Of a stretch of DNA of 61,211 nt, positions 28,431 to 40,827 are shown one piece after another (positions within the stretch are counted from its first letter, which is position 1; each line of letters opens with the position of its first letter). Below the pieces are notes generated by a model. The model did not search any database. It was not told the origin of the DNA and saw nothing but the letters and a program-made list of their open reading frames with translations. The stretch spans positions 1 to 61,211 of the forward strand of contig NZ_NSGH01000015.1 in the NCBI RefSeq assembly GCF_002295105.1, read 5' to 3'. The position numbers and the translations under genes were made by a program. Origin of the DNA: Salimicrobium humidisoli (GTDB lineage Bacteria > Bacillota > Bacilli > Bacillales > Halobacillaceae).

Positions 28431-29621
28431 TTACTCGTCGATACGGGCAACAACGCCAGCGCCTACAGTACGTCCACCTTCACGGATGGAGAACTTCGTA
28501 CCGTCTTCGATTGCGATTGGAGAGATAAGGTTAACTGTCATCTCTACGTTATCGCCAGGCATTACCATTTCTACTCCCTCAGGAAGTTCGATAACGCCAG
28601 TTACGTCCGTAGTACGGAAGTAGAACTGTGGACGGTAGTTGTCGAAGAATGGAGTGTGACGTCCACCTTCATCTTTTGAAAGTACATAAACTTCCGCGTG
28701 GAATTTCGTGTGCGGCGTGATTGTACCCGGCTTGGCAAGAACCTGACCGCGGTTGATTTCTTCACGCGCTACACCACGTAGAAGTGCACCAATGTTGTCG
28801 CCGGCTTCTGCATAGTCGAGAAGCTTACGGAACATTTCAACACCAGTTACAGTAGTTTTCTTAGCTTCTGGAGCAAGACCGATGATTTCTACGTCGTCAC
28901 CGACTTTAACCTGTCCACGCTCAACACGGCCAGTCGCAACTGTACCACGGCCAGTGATGGAGAATACGTCCTCAACAGGCATCATGAATGGCTTGTCAGT
29001 GTCACGGTCCGGTGTCGGGATGTGAGCATCAACTTCAGCCATAAGGTCAAGGATAGCCTGCTCGTGGTCAGCATCGCCTTCGATAGCTTTAAGAGCGGAA
29101 CCTTTAACAACTGGAGACTCGTCTCCGTCGAAGTCATACTCGGATAGAAGATCGCGAACTTCCATTTCAACAAGTTCAAGAAGTTCTTCGTCGTCTACCA
29201 TGTCTGTTTTGTTAAGGAAAACAACGATAGCCGGAACACCGACCTGACGGGATAGAAGGATGTGCTCACGAGTTTGTGGCATCGGACCGTCAGCTGCGGA
29301 TACTACAAGGATAGCTCCGTCCATCTGAGCTGCACCAGTGATCATGTTTTTAACATAGTCAGCGTGACCTGGGCAGTCTACGTGTGCATAGTGACGAGTT
29401 TCTGTTTCGTACTCAACGTGAGCTGTGGAAATAGTGATTCCACGCTCGCGCTCTTCAGGTGCTCCATCGATGGAGTCGTATGCGCGAGCTTCCCCGCTGC
29501 CGGAAGTTTTGTGAAGTACAGTTGTGATTGCTGCTGTTAGAGTTGTTTTACCATGGTCAACGTGTCCGATAGTACCAATGTTAACGTGGGACTTTGACCG
29601 GTCGAATTTTTCTTTAGCCAT
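28431..29621 (-). CDS. tuf: Translation elongation factor EF-Tu
   Basis: 396 residues. G1 GHVDHGKT, switch I RGITI, G3 DCPGH, G4 NKTD and G5 SALK are all intact, followed by two beta-barrel domains. It carries aminoacyl-tRNA to the ribosome. Last gene of the str operon, but it also has its own promoter (29707-29735), which supports the high dose needed. Confidence 0.98.
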   Translation of the reverse strand: MAKEKFDRSKSHVNIGTIGHVDHGKTTLTAAITTVLHKTSGSGEARAYDSIDGAPEERERGITISTAHVEYETETRHYAHVDCPGHADYVKNMITGAAQMDGAILVVSAADGPMPQTREHILLSRQVGVPAIVVFLNKTDMVDDEELLELVEMEVRDLLSEYDFDGDESPVVKGSALKAIEGDADHEQAILDLMAEVDAHIPTPDRDTDKPFMMPVEDVFSITGRGTVATGRVERGQVKVGDDVEIIGLAPEAKKTTVTGVEMFRKLLDYAEAGDNIGALLRGVAREEINRGQVLAKPGTITPHTKFHAEVYVLSKDEGGRHTPFFDNYRPQFYFRTTDVTGVIELPEGVEMVMPGDNVEMTVNLISPIAIEDGTKFSIREGGRTVGAGVVARIDE

Positions 29622-29706
29622 TCTATAGTTCCTCCTTTAATATAATGAAAATGTATTTTTAAAGGTATTGGATGGAGCAGGGAAGAAACCAAATTCTTCT
29701 CTGCTT

Positions 29707-29735
29707 ACCATACAATTATTCCTTTTAAACGTCAA
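29707..29735 (-). promoter_or_regulatory. Promoter of tuf
   Basis: On the minus strand, -35 TTGACG (29730-29735), a 17-nt spacer and -10 TATGGT (29707-29712), just downstream of the fusA stop. The roughly 80-nt leader has a GCAGAGAAGAA...TTCTTCCCTGC hairpin and an AAAGGAGG. Confidence 0.7.
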
Positions 29736-29744
29736 TAAGATTAA

Positions 29745-31823
29745 TTAACCACCGACGTTTTTCTTAATGATCTCTTCGGAAATGCTCTTCGGCACTTCTG
29801 CATAGTGATCAAAGTGCATTGTGTACGCTCCACGGCCCTGCGTGTTGGAACGAAGGGCAGTCGCATAACCGAACATTTCGGAAAGCGGTACGTACGCGTT
29901 TACGACCTGAGCCGGTCCGCGTGCTTCCATACCGTCTACACGGCCACGACGTGACGTAACGTCACCCATGATGTCTCCCATGTACTCTTCAGGGATGACG
30001 ATTTCTACTCTCATCATCGGCTCAAGAAGTACCGGCTGACATTTACCTTTCGCTTCTTTAAGCGCCATGGACCCAGCTACTTTAAACGCCATTTCGTTAG
30101 AGTCTACATCGTGGTAGCTTCCATCGAAAAGAGTAGCTTTAACGTCGACAAGCGGGTAGCCGGCCAATACACCGTTTTCCATTGATTCTCTGAGTCCCTG
30201 TTCAACGGAAGGGATATATTCACGTGGTACTACACCACCGACGATTTTGTTTACGAATTCGAAACCGGCACCTTCTTCGTTAGGCTCGATAGTGACCCAT
30301 ACGTGTCCGTACTGACCGCGTCCGCCGGACTGACGTACGAATTTACCTTCCACATTCGCAGAAGCGCGGAATGTTTCACGATAGGCAACCTGTGGAGCAC
30401 CGATGTCGGCATCCACTTTGAATTCGCGTTTCAGACGGTCAACGATGATGTCCAGGTGAAGTTCACCCATACCGGAGATGATCGTCTGACCGGTTTCTTC
30501 ATGTGTTTCCGTACGGAATGTAGGATCTTCTTCCGCCAGTTTACCGAGAGCGATGGACATTTTGTCCTGGTCAGCTTTCGATTTCGGCTCGATCGCTACG
30601 TCGATTACCGGCTCAGGGAATTCCATGGTTTCAAGAATAACGAGATTCTTTTCATCACACAGTGTGTCTCCTGTTCCGGTATCTTTAAGTCCGACGGCAC
30701 CGGCGATGTCACCGGCGTACACTTGTGAAATCTCTTCACGGGAGTTTGCGTGCATCTGCAGGATACGACCTACACGCTCGCGCTTATCCTTCGTGGAGTT
30801 TTTCACGTATGAACCCGATTTCAACGTACCGGAGTAGACCCGGAAGAAAGTAAGTTTACCGACGTAAGGGTCTGTCGCTACTTTAAATGCAAGTGCGGAG
30901 AACGGCTCGTTGTCGTCAGGTCTACGTACTACTTCTTCTTCCGTCTGTGGTACATGGCCTTCGATGGCATGTACGTCCAGTGGAGATGGAAGGTAGTCGA
31001 TAACTCCGTCGACAAGCAGCTGGACACCTTTGTTTTTAAAGGCGGAACCGCAGTATACCGGATAGAACTCAACGTCCAGAGTACCCTGACGAATAGCTTT
31101 CTTAAGCTCATCGTTGCTGATTTCTTCTCCTTCGAGATACTTCATCATGAGCTCTTCATCAAGTTCTGCAACGGACTCGATAAGTTTACCGCGGTATTCT
31201 TCCGCCTGTTCTTTATACTCATCCGGGATCTCACGGGCTTCTGCACGCGTTCCGAGATCATCCAGATAGTAGAAGGCTTCCATTGTGATCAGATCAATGA
31301 TTCCTTCGAAGTGATCTTCTGCACCGATCGGAAGCTGAACAGCCGCAGCGTTAGCTCCGAGACGTTCCTGAAGGGTTCCGAGGGAGTAGATGAAATCTGC
31401 TCCTACTTTATCCATCTTGTTGATGAATACGATACGTGGAACGCCGTACGTCGTCGCCTGGCGCCATACTGTTTCTGTCTGCGGTTCTACACCGGACTGG
31501 GCGTCCAGTACAGCGATGGATCCGTCCAGCACACGCAGGGAACGTTCCACTTCAACTGTGAAGTCTACGTGACCCGGTGTATCGATGATGTTGATACGGT
31601 GACCTTTCCATTGTGCTGTTGTTGCTGCAGAAGTGATCGTGATTCCACGCTCCTGCTCCTGAGACATCCAGTCCATCTGAGAAGCACCTTCGTGCGTTTC
31701 TCCGATTTTGTGAATACGTCCCGTGTAGAAAAGGATACGTTCTGTTGCTGTCGTTTTACCGGCATCGATGTGAGCCATGATGCCAATGTTCCGAGTATTT
31801 TCCAAGGAGAACTCTCTAGGCAT
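29745..31823 (-). CDS. fusA: Translation elongation factor G
   Basis: 692 residues, the normal EF-G length. G1 [13 protein letters not shown] switch [10 protein letters not shown] and NKMD are intact, followed by domains II to V. It drives ribosomal translocation and recycling. It lies 42 bp after rpsG. Confidence 0.98.
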   Translation of the reverse strand: MPREFSLENTRNIGIMAHIDAGKTTATERILFYTGRIHKIGETHEGASQMDWMSQEQERGITITSAATTAQWKGHRINIIDTPGHVDFTVEVERSLRVLDGSIAVLDAQSGVEPQTETVWRQATTYGVPRIVFINKMDKVGADFIYSLGTLQERLGANAAAVQLPIGAEDHFEGIIDLITMEAFYYLDDLGTRAEAREIPDEYKEQAEEYRGKLIESVAELDEELMMKYLEGEEISNDELKKAIRQGTLDVEFYPVYCGSAFKNKGVQLLVDGVIDYLPSPLDVHAIEGHVPQTEEEVVRRPDDNEPFSALAFKVATDPYVGKLTFFRVYSGTLKSGSYVKNSTKDKRERVGRILQMHANSREEISQVYAGDIAGAVGLKDTGTGDTLCDEKNLVILETMEFPEPVIDVAIEPKSKADQDKMSIALGKLAEEDPTFRTETHEETGQTIISGMGELHLDIIVDRLKREFKVDADIGAPQVAYRETFRASANVEGKFVRQSGGRGQYGHVWVTIEPNEEGAGFEFVNKIVGGVVPREYIPSVEQGLRESMENGVLAGYPLVDVKATLFDGSYHDVDSNEMAFKVAGSMALKEAKGKCQPVLLEPMMRVEIVIPEEYMGDIMGDVTSRRGRVDGMEARGPAQVVNAYVPLSEMFGYATALRSNTQGRGAYTMHFDHYAEVPKSISEEIIKKNVGG

Positions 31824-31865
31824 GAATCCTTCTCCTCCCTAATTAAGAATTTGTGTTTCTCGTAC

Positions 31866-32336
31866 TTACCAGCGATAGTGAGCGAATGCTTTGTTCGCTT
31901 CAGCCATCTTGTGCATTTCTTCACGGCGTTTCACGGCAGCACCCGTATTGTTTGCTGCGTCAAGAATTTCATTGGCCAGACGTTCCTGCATTGTCTTCTC
32001 ACCGCGTAGACGCGCATAGTTCACTAGGAAACGGAGTCCCAGTGCCTGACGACGCTCCGGACGAACTTCAACCGGTACCTGGTAGTTGGAACCACCGACG
32101 CGGCGGGCGCGTACTTCAAGTACTGGCATTACGTTCTTCATGGCTTCGTCAAAAGCCTCCATTGCATCATTTCCGCTACGTTCCTGAACGAGTTCAAATG
32201 CTTTGTAAAGAATAGTCTGAGCTTTCCCGCGCTTACCATCTACCATAATCTGGTTGATCAGACGCGTTACTAGCTTGGAATCATAAATAGGGTCGGCTAA
32301 CACATCACGTTTAGCTACTGGACCTTTACGTGGCAT
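31866..32336 (-). CDS. rpsG: 30S ribosomal protein S7
   Basis: 156 residues, [20 protein letters not shown] start and the [20 protein letters not shown] signature. Primary 16S head binder; in E. coli it represses the str operon. Standard rpsL-rpsG-fusA order. Confidence 0.98.
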   Translation of the reverse strand: MPRKGPVAKRDVLADPIYDSKLVTRLINQIMVDGKRGKAQTILYKAFELVQERSGNDAMEAFDEAMKNVMPVLEVRARRVGGSNYQVPVEVRPERRQALGLRFLVNYARLRGEKTMQERLANEILDAANNTGAAVKRREEMHKMAEANKAFAHYRW

Positions 32337-32374
32337 ATGTCCCCCTCCTTCCTTCGAGTGTTGATCGTTTTATT

Positions 32375-32788
32375 TTACTGCTTAGGTTTTTTCGTACCGT
32401 ACTTGGAGCGACCTTGTCTGCGGCCTTCTACCGATGCTGTGTCAAGCGCACCGCGAACAACGTGGTAACGCACACCTGGCAAGTCTTTAACACGACCGCC
32501 ACGGATAAGTACCACACTGTGCTCCTGAAGGTTGTGCCCGATTCCAGGAATGTAGGCATTCACTTCGAGCTGGTTAGTCAAACGCACACGTGCATATTTA
32601 CGAAGAGCCGAGTTCGGTTTCTTCGGAGTCATTGTACCGACACGGGTACATACACCACGTTTTTGTGGAGCCGGCTCGTCAGTCATGCGTTTTCTGTAAC
32701 TGTTATACCCCTTGTTAAGTGCTGGTGAGTCAGTCTTTTTACTCTTACTCACACGGCCTTTACGTACGAGTTGGTTAATTGTTGGCAT
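32375..32788 (-). CDS. rpsL: 30S ribosomal protein S12
   Basis: 137 residues from the ATG at 32788 ([12 protein letters not shown]); an upstream in-frame extension is not conserved. The decoding-site loop reads [11 protein letters not shown] with the lysine at about 56 intact, so the classical streptomycin-resistance change is absent. Confidence 0.97.
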   Translation of the reverse strand: MPTINQLVRKGRVSKSKKTDSPALNKGYNSYRKRMTDEPAPQKRGVCTRVGTMTPKKPNSALRKYARVRLTNQLEVNAYIPGIGHNLQEHSVVLIRGGRVKDLPGVRYHVVRGALDTASVEGRRQGRSKYGTKKPKQ

Positions 32789-32883
32789 GATGTTATCCTC
32801 CCTTCGTTTCTTAATACCACACATCCAGGTGGTTCATAAAAAGGCAAAAAACAAAGCTTTCGCGCGACACGCGCCAAAACCTG

Positions 32884-33132
32884 TCATTTAATAGCCACTG
32901 TTGCAGCGCCTACATCAATTCCGCAGGCATTTCCGAGTTCTTTTGCTGATGGAACTTCATGGTAGTCAACGGAAAATTGACGGGCGATTTTGATCACCTT
33001 TCCCGTAACTTCCGGATCGGCATCTGCTGCCACTATCACTTCAGTCACTGTTCCGGCTTTAATCGCTTTGATGGTCTGCTTTGTTCCAATCACTAAATTC
33101 GATTTAGCCTGTGCTACTTTTTCATAAGACAA
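32884..33132 (-). CDS. rplGB: L7Ae-family K-turn-binding ribosomal protein (YbxF type)
   Basis: About 82 residues. The start is put at TTG 33132, because GGAGG lies 8 nt upstream and the product then begins M-SYEKVAQAK, matching the B. subtilis YbxF start; a TTG or ATG 9-15 nt earlier is less well spaced. The K-turn-binding core LGNACGIDVGAATVAI is present. The family binds kink-turn RNAs on the ribosome. First gene of the str operon. Confidence 0.88.
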   Translation of the reverse strand: MSYEKVAQAKSNLVIGTKQTIKAIKAGTVTEVIVAADADPEVTGKVIKIARQFSVDYHEVPSAKELGNACGIDVGAATVAIK

Positions 33133-33176
33133 TTGCATATCCTCCAAAGTAACAAGGTTGTGGAAGCACCTTGATT

Positions 33177-33205
33177 ATATTACCACCCTATACTATGAGT
33201 GTCAA
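33177..33205 (-). promoter_or_regulatory. Promoter of the str operon
   Basis: On the minus strand, a perfect -35 TTGACA (33200-33205), a 17-nt spacer and -10 TAATAT (33177-33182), between rpoC and the L7Ae-like gene. Confidence 0.85.
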
Positions 33206-33255
33206 CACTCCACAGAGTTTTTTTCTCAAGATGCTTCCTACTGTCACCCTTGTAT

Positions 33256-36200
33256 TTAAGCTTGCGTAGGTTCTTCCTGAACCTGCTCTTCCCGGTTCTT
33301 GTTCTCGTGTTCGGACTGGATCGTACGATAACGATTCATGCCGGTACCGGCAGGCACAAGTTTACCGATAATAACGTTCTCTTTAAGACCAAGCAGTTCA
33401 TCGCGTTTTCCTTTGATTGCTGCATCGGTCAGGACACGAGTCGTTTCCTGGAAGGAAGCAGCCGAAAGGAAGCTGTCCGTTTCAAGAGAAGCCTTCGTAA
33501 TACCGAGGATGACCGGTCTGCCGACTGCCGGCTGACCGCCTTCCATAAGCACACGCTGGTTGGCTTCTTTGAACTGGTGGATCTCCATGAGAGTTCCCGG
33601 CAGTACGTCTGTATCACCGGAATCCAGCACGCGTACTTTACGAAGCATCTGGCGGACCATTACTTCCACGTGTTTATCGGAAATTTCCACCCCTTGCATA
33701 CGGTACACTTTCTGAACTTCTTTAAGGAGGTAAGCTTCCACCCCTTCAAGACCTCTCACCTGAAGCAGTTCTTTCGGATCGATGGAACCTTCCGTAAGAG
33801 CGTCTCCGGATTTCACTTCGTCTCCGACGTTCAGTTTCATTCTTGCCCCGTAAGGAGCTGTATAACTCCGGGATTCTACGGCTCCCTGTACAGTGATTTC
33901 AAGTTTCTCTTTAACTTCTTTCACGTCATACACCGAACCGTCGATTTCTGAGATGACCGCCTGTCCTTTCGGATTACGGGCTTCCACAATCTCCTGGATA
34001 CGCGGAAGACCCTGCGTGATGTCATCTCCGGCAACCCCGCCTGTGTGGAACGTACGCATAGTAAGCTGCGTACCAGGTTCACCGATAGACTGGGCAGCGA
34101 TGATTCCTACTGCCTCTCCGACTTCCACTTCGTCACCTGTTGCCAGGTTACGACCGTAACACTTCTTACAAACGCCGTGTTTCGTATTACAAGTGAAAGC
34201 CGAGCGGATAGTCACCTCTTCCACACCGGAATCTTCAATCGTTTTCGCGGCTTCTTCAGAGATGATTCCGTTACGTACAGCAAGTACCTCTCCGGTCTCC
34301 GGATGAGTCACTTTCTGGAATGACGTCCGTCCAACGAGACGATCCACGAGCGGTTCGATGACTTCGGAACCTTCTTTAAGAGCAGACACGTTCAGTCCTC
34401 TGTCCGTTCCGCAATCATCTTCACGTACAATTACGTCCTGGGCTACGTCTACAAGACGACGGGTGAGATACCCGGAGTCGGCAGTCTTAAGTGCGGTGTC
34501 CGCAAGACCTTTACGTGCCCCGTGTGTGGAAATAAAGTACTCAAGCACAGTAAGACCTTCCCGGAAACTGGACTTGATCGGAAGTTCGATGATCTGTCCG
34601 GACGGGTTAGCCATAAGACCACGCATACCGGCAAGCTGAGTGAAGTTGGATGCGTTACCACGCGCTCCGGAATCACTCATCATGTAAATCGGGTTGGTAG
34701 TATCGAGAGACGCCATCAGACGTTCCTGAATGGTATCTTTCGCCTGCGACCAGATTTCAATGACGCGGTTATAACGTTCTGTGTCTGTAATCAGACCACG
34801 ACGGAACTGCTTGGAGACTTTGTCCACTTTCTCCTGTCCCTCATCAAGAATTTCTTCTTTGTCACTCAGTACTACTACGTCGGAGACACCGACAGTAATA
34901 CCGGCTTTCGTGGAATATTTGAAACCGAGATCCTTCATCTCATCCAGCATACGGGATGTTTCACTGATAGAGAAGCGTTTGAACACTTCGGCGATGATAT
35001 CACCGAGTATACCTTTTTTGAAAGGTGGTACGATCTCGCGCTGTTTCAGATCTTCGTGGACATCCGTGCCTTTGTCGATGAAGTAATGATCAGGTGTTTT
35101 AATTTCCAGGTTACTCTGAGTCGGCTCGTTCATATAAGGGAACGAAGCCGGAAGCATGTCGTTGAAAATAAGTTTCCCGACAGTCGTAATCAGCATCTGA
35201 TTCTTCTGTTCTTCGGTGAAAGTTTCATTCTTAAGGGAACTGGCCTGTACTGCTACACGTGTATGCAGGTGTACATATCCATTCTGATAAGCCATAAGAG
35301 CTTCGTTCAGATCCTTGAATCTCATTCCTTCACCGATAGCGCCTTTTCTCTCGAGAGAAAGGTAATAGTTACCGAGTACCATGTCCTGGGACGGTGTAAC
35401 GACCGGTTTTCCGTCTTTCGGGTTCAGGATGTTCTGAGCGGCAAGCATCAGGATGCGTGCTTCTGCCTGAGCCTCGGAAGAAAGCGGAACGTGCACGGCC
35501 ATCTGGTCCCCGTCGAAGTCTGCGTTATAAGCAGTACAAACGAGCGGGTGAAGGCGGATCGCCCGTCCTTCAACCAGTGTCGGTTCGAACGCCTGGATAC
35601 CCAGACGGTGAAGTGTAGGTGCACGGTTCAACAGTACCGGATGTTCTTTGATGACGTCTTCGAGTACATCCCATACTTCGTCGTGAACCCGTTCAATCTT
35701 ACGTTTCGCCGATTTGATGTTGTGAGCAAGACCTCTTGAGACAAGCTCTTTCATAACGAACGGTTTGAACAGTTCCAGCGCCATTTCTCTCGGAAGTCCG
35801 CACTGGTACATCTTCAGGCTCGGGCCTACGATGATAACGGAACGACCGGAATAGTCGACACGTTTTCCGAGCAGGTTCTGACGGAAACGACCCTGTTTCC
35901 CTTTCAGCATGTGAGAAAGAGATTTCAAAGGACGGTTACCGGGACCTGTGACCGGACGTCCGCGACGACCGTTATCGATAAGCGCATCCACTGCTTCCTG
36001 AAGCATACGTTTTTCGTTTTGCACGATAATAGTCGGAGCTCCAAGATCGAGCAGACGCTTCAGACGGTTGTTACGGTTGATGACCCGGCGATACAGATCG
36101 TTCAGGTCGGACGTCGCAAAACGGCCTCCATCCAGCTGTACCATCGGACGAAGTTCAGGAGGGATGACCGGAAGAACATCAAGAATCATCCACGCAGGGT

Positions 36201-36864
36201 CATTCCCTGAGTTACGGAAAGATTCCAGCACTTCGAGGCGCTTAATCGCTCTTGTGCGTCGCTGCCCCTGAGCTGTTTTCAATTCTTCTTTAAGTGTTCC
36301 CACTTCTTCATCAAGATCTATATCATATAGAAGGAGACGGATTGCTTCGGCTCCCATATCAGCATGAAAACCGGTTCTGTACTTCTCGCGGTACGAACGG
36401 TATTCCTTCTCGGAAAGAAGCTGTTTCTTCTCAAGGCCCGTTTCTCCCGGGTCGGTAACGATGTAAGAGGCAAAATAAATGACCTCCTCCAGCGCCCTCG
36501 GGGACATATCGAGCACAAGCCCCATCCGGCTCGGAATTCCTTTGAAGTACCAGATGTGAGAAATCGGGGCAGCAAGTTCCAGGTGCCCCATACGCTCACG
36601 GCGTACTTTCGATTTCGTCACTTCCACTCCACAACGGTCACAGACAATCCCCTTGTACCGGACGCGTTTGTATTTTCCGCAGTGACACTCCCAGTCTTTC
36701 TGAGGACCGAAAATACGCTCACAGAAAAGACCGTCCTTCTCAGGTTTCAGCGTCCTGTAGTTGATTGTTTCCGGCTTCTTCACTTCTCCGTATGACCAGG
36801 AACGAATCTTATCGGATGAAGCTAAACCAATCTTCATATATTCAAAATTATTTACATCTATCAA
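33256..36864 (-). CDS. rpoC: DNA-directed RNA polymerase subunit beta'
   Basis: 1202 residues, the Bacillus length. The N-terminal zinc site is CHCGKYK...CDRCG (about 60-78). The catalytic [12 protein letters not shown] is near residue 450, and a second zinc site includes [14 protein letters not shown] near 880. It has the trigger-loop region [16 protein letters not shown]. It starts 59 bp after rpoB. Confidence 0.99.
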   Translation of the reverse strand: MIDVNNFEYMKIGLASSDKIRSWSYGEVKKPETINYRTLKPEKDGLFCERIFGPQKDWECHCGKYKRVRYKGIVCDRCGVEVTKSKVRRERMGHLELAAPISHIWYFKGIPSRMGLVLDMSPRALEEVIYFASYIVTDPGETGLEKKQLLSEKEYRSYREKYRTGFHADMGAEAIRLLLYDIDLDEEVGTLKEELKTAQGQRRTRAIKRLEVLESFRNSGNDPAWMILDVLPVIPPELRPMVQLDGGRFATSDLNDLYRRVINRNNRLKRLLDLGAPTIIVQNEKRMLQEAVDALIDNGRRGRPVTGPGNRPLKSLSHMLKGKQGRFRQNLLGKRVDYSGRSVIIVGPSLKMYQCGLPREMALELFKPFVMKELVSRGLAHNIKSAKRKIERVHDEVWDVLEDVIKEHPVLLNRAPTLHRLGIQAFEPTLVEGRAIRLHPLVCTAYNADFDGDQMAVHVPLSSEAQAEARILMLAAQNILNPKDGKPVVTPSQDMVLGNYYLSLERKGAIGEGMRFKDLNEALMAYQNGYVHLHTRVAVQASSLKNETFTEEQKNQMLITTVGKLIFNDMLPASFPYMNEPTQSNLEIKTPDHYFIDKGTDVHEDLKQREIVPPFKKGILGDIIAEVFKRFSISETSRMLDEMKDLGFKYSTKAGITVGVSDVVVLSDKEEILDEGQEKVDKVSKQFRRGLITDTERYNRVIEIWSQAKDTIQERLMASLDTTNPIYMMSDSGARGNASNFTQLAGMRGLMANPSGQIIELPIKSSFREGLTVLEYFISTHGARKGLADTALKTADSGYLTRRLVDVAQDVIVREDDCGTDRGLNVSALKEGSEVIEPLVDRLVGRTSFQKVTHPETGEVLAVRNGIISEEAAKTIEDSGVEEVTIRSAFTCNTKHGVCKKCYGRNLATGDEVEVGEAVGIIAAQSIGEPGTQLTMRTFHTGGVAGDDITQGLPRIQEIVEARNPKGQAVISEIDGSVYDVKEVKEKLEITVQGAVESRSYTAPYGARMKLNVGDEVKSGDALTEGSIDPKELLQVRGLEGVEAYLLKEVQKVYRMQGVEISDKHVEVMVRQMLRKVRVLDSGDTDVLPGTLMEIHQFKEANQRVLMEGGQPAVGRPVILGITKASLETDSFLSAASFQETTRVLTDAAIKGKRDELLGLKENVIIGKLVPAGTGMNRYRTIQSEHENKNREEQVQEEPTQA

Positions 36865-36923
36865 AGGGCTTACCTCCCTTAAAGTCTCCAGGTTTTCCCC
36901 AAGCCATTTTGTGCTATCGTCTC

Positions 36924-39900
36924 TTAGCTTTCCATGTTCAGCTTTTCAGTTTCGATAATCTGATCTTCTTCAAGATCTCGCATTTCAATTTCTGATTCGT
37001 CGGCCGCAAGGATTTTCACATCCATACCGAGACTCTGCAGTTCCTTGATCAGTACCTTGAAGGATTCAGGCACTCCGGGTTCAGGGACGTTGTCCCCTTT
37101 CACGATCGCTTCATACGTCTTCACACGTCCTACGACGTCATCCGACTTCACTGTCAGAATTTCCTGAAGGGTATAAGCAGCGCCGTATGCTTCCAGAGCC
37201 CATACTTCCATTTCACCGAAACGCTGACCGCCGAATTGCGCTTTACCGCCAAGCGGCTGCTGGGTTACGAGTGAATAAGGTCCTGTCGAACGGGCGTGAA
37301 GTTTGTCGTCTACCATGTGAGACAGTTTGATCATATACATCACACCTACGGAGATACGGTTGTCGAACGGTTCTCCGGTACGTCCGTCATAGAGAATCGT
37401 TTTCGCGTCGCGCGGAAGTCCTGCTTCCTCGAGTGTTTCCCATACATCTTCTTCACGGGCCCCGTCGAAAACAGGGGATGCGACACGCTCACCCAACTGA
37501 CGGGCGGCCATACCGAGATGCAGTTCCAGCACCTGTCCGATGTTCATACGGGACGGTACACCAAGCGGGTTGAGCATGACGTCCACCGGTGTTCCATCAG
37601 GCATGAAAGGCATGTCTTCTTCCGGAAGGATTTTTGAAATGACACCTTTGTTACCGTGACGCCCGGCCATTTTGTCCCCTTCGGAAATCTTACGTTTCTG
37701 GGCGATATATACGCGAATCAGCTGGTTTACACCAGGAGACAGTTCATCACCGTCTTCACGATTGAATATCTTCACATCAAGGACGATACCACCGGCACCG
37801 TGCGGCACACGCAGGGAAGTGTCCCGTACTTCACGGGCTTTTTCTCCAAAAATAGCGTGGAGGAGACGTTCTTCTGCGGAAAGTTCAGTAACACCTTTAG
37901 GCGTCACTTTGCCGACGAGAAGATCTCCGTCACTAACCTCTGCACCTATGCGGATGATTCCGCGATCATCAAGATCACGAAGAGCTTCTTCTCCTACGTT
38001 CGGAATATCGCGGGTGATTTCTTCCGGTCCGAGTTTTGTATCACGGGCTTCCGATTCATATTCCTCGATATGGATTGAAGTATACACGTCGTCTTTTACG
38101 AGACGTTCACTCATGATTACGGCGTCCTCGTAGTTATAACCATCCCAGGTCATAAAGGCCACGAGCGGGTTCTGTCCGAGCGCCAGTTCTCCCATGTCCA
38201 TGGAAGGTCCGTCGGCAAGAATTTCACCTTTGTTGACACGGTCTCCTTTGGATACGATCGGACGCTGGTTGTAACAGCTTCCCTGGTTGGAGCGGATGAA
38301 TTTCTGGAGACGATATTTGTCGAGATCGCCTTCCACTTCTTTTCCGTCCACTTCGGAAATGCGGCGTACGTGTACTTCTTTCGCTTCCACCCGTTCTACG
38401 ATACCAGGGTGACGGTTGATGACCGATGCACCTGAATCCTTACCGGACACATATTCCATCCCGGTACCTACAATAGGCGCATCCGGCTGGATGAGAGGTA
38501 CTGCCTGACGCTGCATGTTGGCGCCCATAAGAGAACGGTTGGAGTCATCGTTCTCAAGGAAAGGAATACAGGCAGTCGCAGCAGAAACAACCTGCTTCGG
38601 CGAAACGTCCATATAGTCGAGACGGTCACGGCTCACAGCCGTGTTCTCACCACGGAAACGGGCGATAACTTCAGGGTCCGCAAAAGAACCGTCTTCATTC
38701 AGAATGGCGTTCGCCTGAGCGACTACGTAATTGTCTTCCTCATCCGCCGTCAAATAGTCAATATATTCTGTGACTTTGCCGGTTTCGTGATCCACACGAC
38801 GATATGGCGTCTCAATAAAGCCGAATTCGTTCACTTTCGCATAGCTTGAAAGCGAGTTGATCAGTCCGATGTTCGGACCTTCCGGCGTTTCGATCGGACA
38901 CATACGTCCGTAGTGGGAATAGTGAACGTCACGAACTTCAAAACCGGCACGCTCACGTGTCAGACCACCAGGTCCAAGCGCGGACAGACGACGCTTATGC
39001 GTAAGTTCGGCAAGCGGGTTCGTCTGGTCCATGAACTGGGACAGCTGGGAACTTCCGAAGAATTCCTTGATAGAAGCTATCACCGGTCTGATGTTTATGA
39101 GCTGCTGTGGTGTAATGGAAGAGGTGTCCTGGATGGACATACGTTCACGAATCACACGCTCCATACGGGAAAGACCGATACGGAACTGGTTCTGCAGCAA
39201 CTCTCCGACACTGCGCAGACGACGGTTACCCAGATGGTCGATATCATCTGTATGACCGACTTTATGGAGAAGGTTAAAGAAATAACTGATGGATGACACG
39301 ATATCGGCAGGAGTGATGTGTTTCACATCTTTATCCACGTTCGCATTACCGATAACGTTGATCGATTTCTCACCTTCCGGATCTGTAGGATCCACAACCT
39401 TCACAGATTGCACCTTAACGTCCTCATCCAGAATTGCGTCTGCAGGCTGGAGATCTTCTTCGGCGAGCGAATTCTCTTCTTTATCGAAGTGAGGGATGAG
39501 TCTGTTCAGAAGGCGACGGTCGATTTTGTCTCCTTTTTCACCGAGAACTTCTCCCGTTTCTTCATCTACAAGCGTCTCCGCAAGCACCTGATTGAAGAGA
39601 CGATCTTTAATATGAAGCTTCTTGTTCATTTTGTAACGGCCGACACGTGCCGAGTCATATCGTTTCGGATCGAAGAACCTGGAAATGAGAAGGTTTCTCG
39701 CATTTTCCACTGTCGGCGGCTCTCCGGGACGAAGTCTTTCGTAAATTTCCAGAAGAGCCTTCTCACTGTTCTCCGTATTGTCTTTTTCAAGAGTATTTCT
39801 CAAATATTCGTTATCTCCGAGCAGCTCGATGATTTCCTCATCGTTACTGAAACCGAGAGCACGAAGCAATACAGTGATCGGCATCTTACGGGTACGGTCG

Positions 39901-40451
39901 ATACGCACGTGGGCTACATCTTTCGCATCCGTTTCAAATTCAAGCCATGCACCGCGGTTCGGAATAACCGTGGCAGTGTGGCCACGCTTCCCGTTCTTAT
40001 CGACTTTGGCGTTGAAATAGACACTCGGGGAGCGGACCAGCTGCGAAACGATGACACGTTCCGCACCGTTTATAATGAAAGTACCTGTGTCCGTCATAAG
40101 CGGGAAATCTCCCATAAATACTTCCTGTTCTTTCACTTCTCCGGTTTCTTTATTGTGCAGACGAACCTTCACACGAAGAGGTGCGTTATACGTCACATCC
40201 CGATCCTTCGATTCATCCACCGGATACTTCGGTTCTCCGAGACTGTAATCCACAAACTCAAGAGACAGGTTCCCCGTAAAATCTTCTACAGGAGAGATGT
40301 CCTGGAACATCTCCTTCAAACCTTCCTCCAGGAACCAATCATACGAAGCTGTTTGAATCTCGATAAGATTCGGCAATTCCAAAACTTCACTGATACGCGC
40401 GTAACTTCTACGCTGGCGGTGTCGTCCATATTGAACTAGTTGACCTGTCAA
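36924..40451 (-). CDS. rpoB: DNA-directed RNA polymerase subunit beta
   Basis: 1175 residues from a TTG start at 40451, chosen because GAGGGGTG lies 6 nt upstream; the GTG three codons earlier sits inside that site. B. subtilis rpoB also starts with TTG. The rifampicin region ([32 protein letters not shown]) is wild type. The C-terminus is somewhat shorter than in B. subtilis, ending soon after [12 protein letters not shown] long leader with hairpins precedes it. Confidence 0.98.
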   Translation of the reverse strand: MTGQLVQYGRHRQRRSYARISEVLELPNLIEIQTASYDWFLEEGLKEMFQDISPVEDFTGNLSLEFVDYSLGEPKYPVDESKDRDVTYNAPLRVKVRLHNKETGEVKEQEVFMGDFPLMTDTGTFIINGAERVIVSQLVRSPSVYFNAKVDKNGKRGHTATVIPNRGAWLEFETDAKDVAHVRIDRTRKMPITVLLRALGFSNDEEIIELLGDNEYLRNTLEKDNTENSEKALLEIYERLRPGEPPTVENARNLLISRFFDPKRYDSARVGRYKMNKKLHIKDRLFNQVLAETLVDEETGEVLGEKGDKIDRRLLNRLIPHFDKEENSLAEEDLQPADAILDEDVKVQSVKVVDPTDPEGEKSINVIGNANVDKDVKHITPADIVSSISYFFNLLHKVGHTDDIDHLGNRRLRSVGELLQNQFRIGLSRMERVIRERMSIQDTSSITPQQLINIRPVIASIKEFFGSSQLSQFMDQTNPLAELTHKRRLSALGPGGLTRERAGFEVRDVHYSHYGRMCPIETPEGPNIGLINSLSSYAKVNEFGFIETPYRRVDHETGKVTEYIDYLTADEEDNYVVAQANAILNEDGSFADPEVIARFRGENTAVSRDRLDYMDVSPKQVVSAATACIPFLENDDSNRSLMGANMQRQAVPLIQPDAPIVGTGMEYVSGKDSGASVINRHPGIVERVEAKEVHVRRISEVDGKEVEGDLDKYRLQKFIRSNQGSCYNQRPIVSKGDRVNKGEILADGPSMDMGELALGQNPLVAFMTWDGYNYEDAVIMSERLVKDDVYTSIHIEEYESEARDTKLGPEEITRDIPNVGEEALRDLDDRGIIRIGAEVSDGDLLVGKVTPKGVTELSAEERLLHAIFGEKAREVRDTSLRVPHGAGGIVLDVKIFNREDGDELSPGVNQLIRVYIAQKRKISEGDKMAGRHGNKGVISKILPEEDMPFMPDGTPVDVMLNPLGVPSRMNIGQVLELHLGMAARQLGERVASPVFDGAREEDVWETLEEAGLPRDAKTILYDGRTGEPFDNRISVGVMYMIKLSHMVDDKLHARSTGPYSLVTQQPLGGKAQFGGQRFGEMEVWALEAYGAAYTLQEILTVKSDDVVGRVKTYEAIVKGDNVPEPGVPESFKVLIKELQSLGMDVKILAADESEIEMRDLEEDQIIETEKLNMES

Positions 40452-40460
40452 CAGATTCAC

Positions 40461-40823
40461 CCCTCAAACAAGCATATTATTAACAAATTTCAAGGCATAT
40501 ACATGCCGAAAAAACTTGCTTACTTAAATCTTGGCAAGTAAATATAGTAAACATCCACGAAGTGTGAATGGTTTATCTTCATTTCTCTCTAACGTTAGAC
40601 AAAAAAGAAAAAAAGGTTTCCCTTATTAAGAAAAGGGACATACGCATAGTTCCTAAGAATTTCTACGTATTTTTACTACTAAGTAAATTGCCTCCTCTAC
40701 TTCTTTCGAAAACCTCATACCTTACATACATTTTCAGTTGTAGTTGTCCGGAAAATAAAAAAACACTTGACACGCATCTTTTATACCGGCATTTTATTAT
40801 ACTATCACAAACCGAAATGCGGG
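40461..40823 (-). other. 363-nt rpoB leader with attenuator-like hairpins
   Basis: No gene. From the promoter at its right edge, the minus-strand leader runs through an unused AGAGGAGG (about 40689-40698), then a CCCTT...AAGGG hairpin followed by a pyrimidine-rich T-run (about 40605-40635). Next is an ACTTGC...GCAAGT hairpin followed by T6 (40509-40540), and a GGCAT...ATGCC hairpin (40494-40507) just upstream of the ribosome binding site. Confidence 0.6.
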
Positions 40824-40827
40824 TCAA
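40796..40827 (-). promoter_or_regulatory. Probable promoter of rpoBC
   Basis: On the minus strand, -35 TTGACC (40822-40827) is followed after 17 nt by TAGTAT (40799-40804), which runs into a perfect TATAAT (40796-40801, 20-nt spacing). It overlaps the last codon of the methyltransferase gene. Which hexamer is used is unclear. Confidence 0.6.

Noticed and set aside
34522-35739. 405-codon open frame on the plus strand
   Set aside because: It lies wholly antisense to rpoC, has no ribosome binding site and its product is low-complexity Phe/Ser/Cys-rich, as expected from the reverse complement of a conserved gene.
38990-39080. Possible rifampicin-resistance changes in rpoB
   Set aside because: The cluster reads [10 protein letters not shown], then [10 protein letters not shown], which is the susceptible sequence of Bacillus RNA polymerase.
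39318-40439. 373-codon plus-strand frame opposite rpoB
   Set aside because: Complement of the conserved N-terminal part of rpoB, with no independent coding signs.
40441-40452. TTGACAGGTCAA at the rpoB start looks like a -35 box or a palindromic operator
   Set aside because: It is the rpoB start codon and first codons (also TTG-started in B. subtilis), with no -10 at the right distance.
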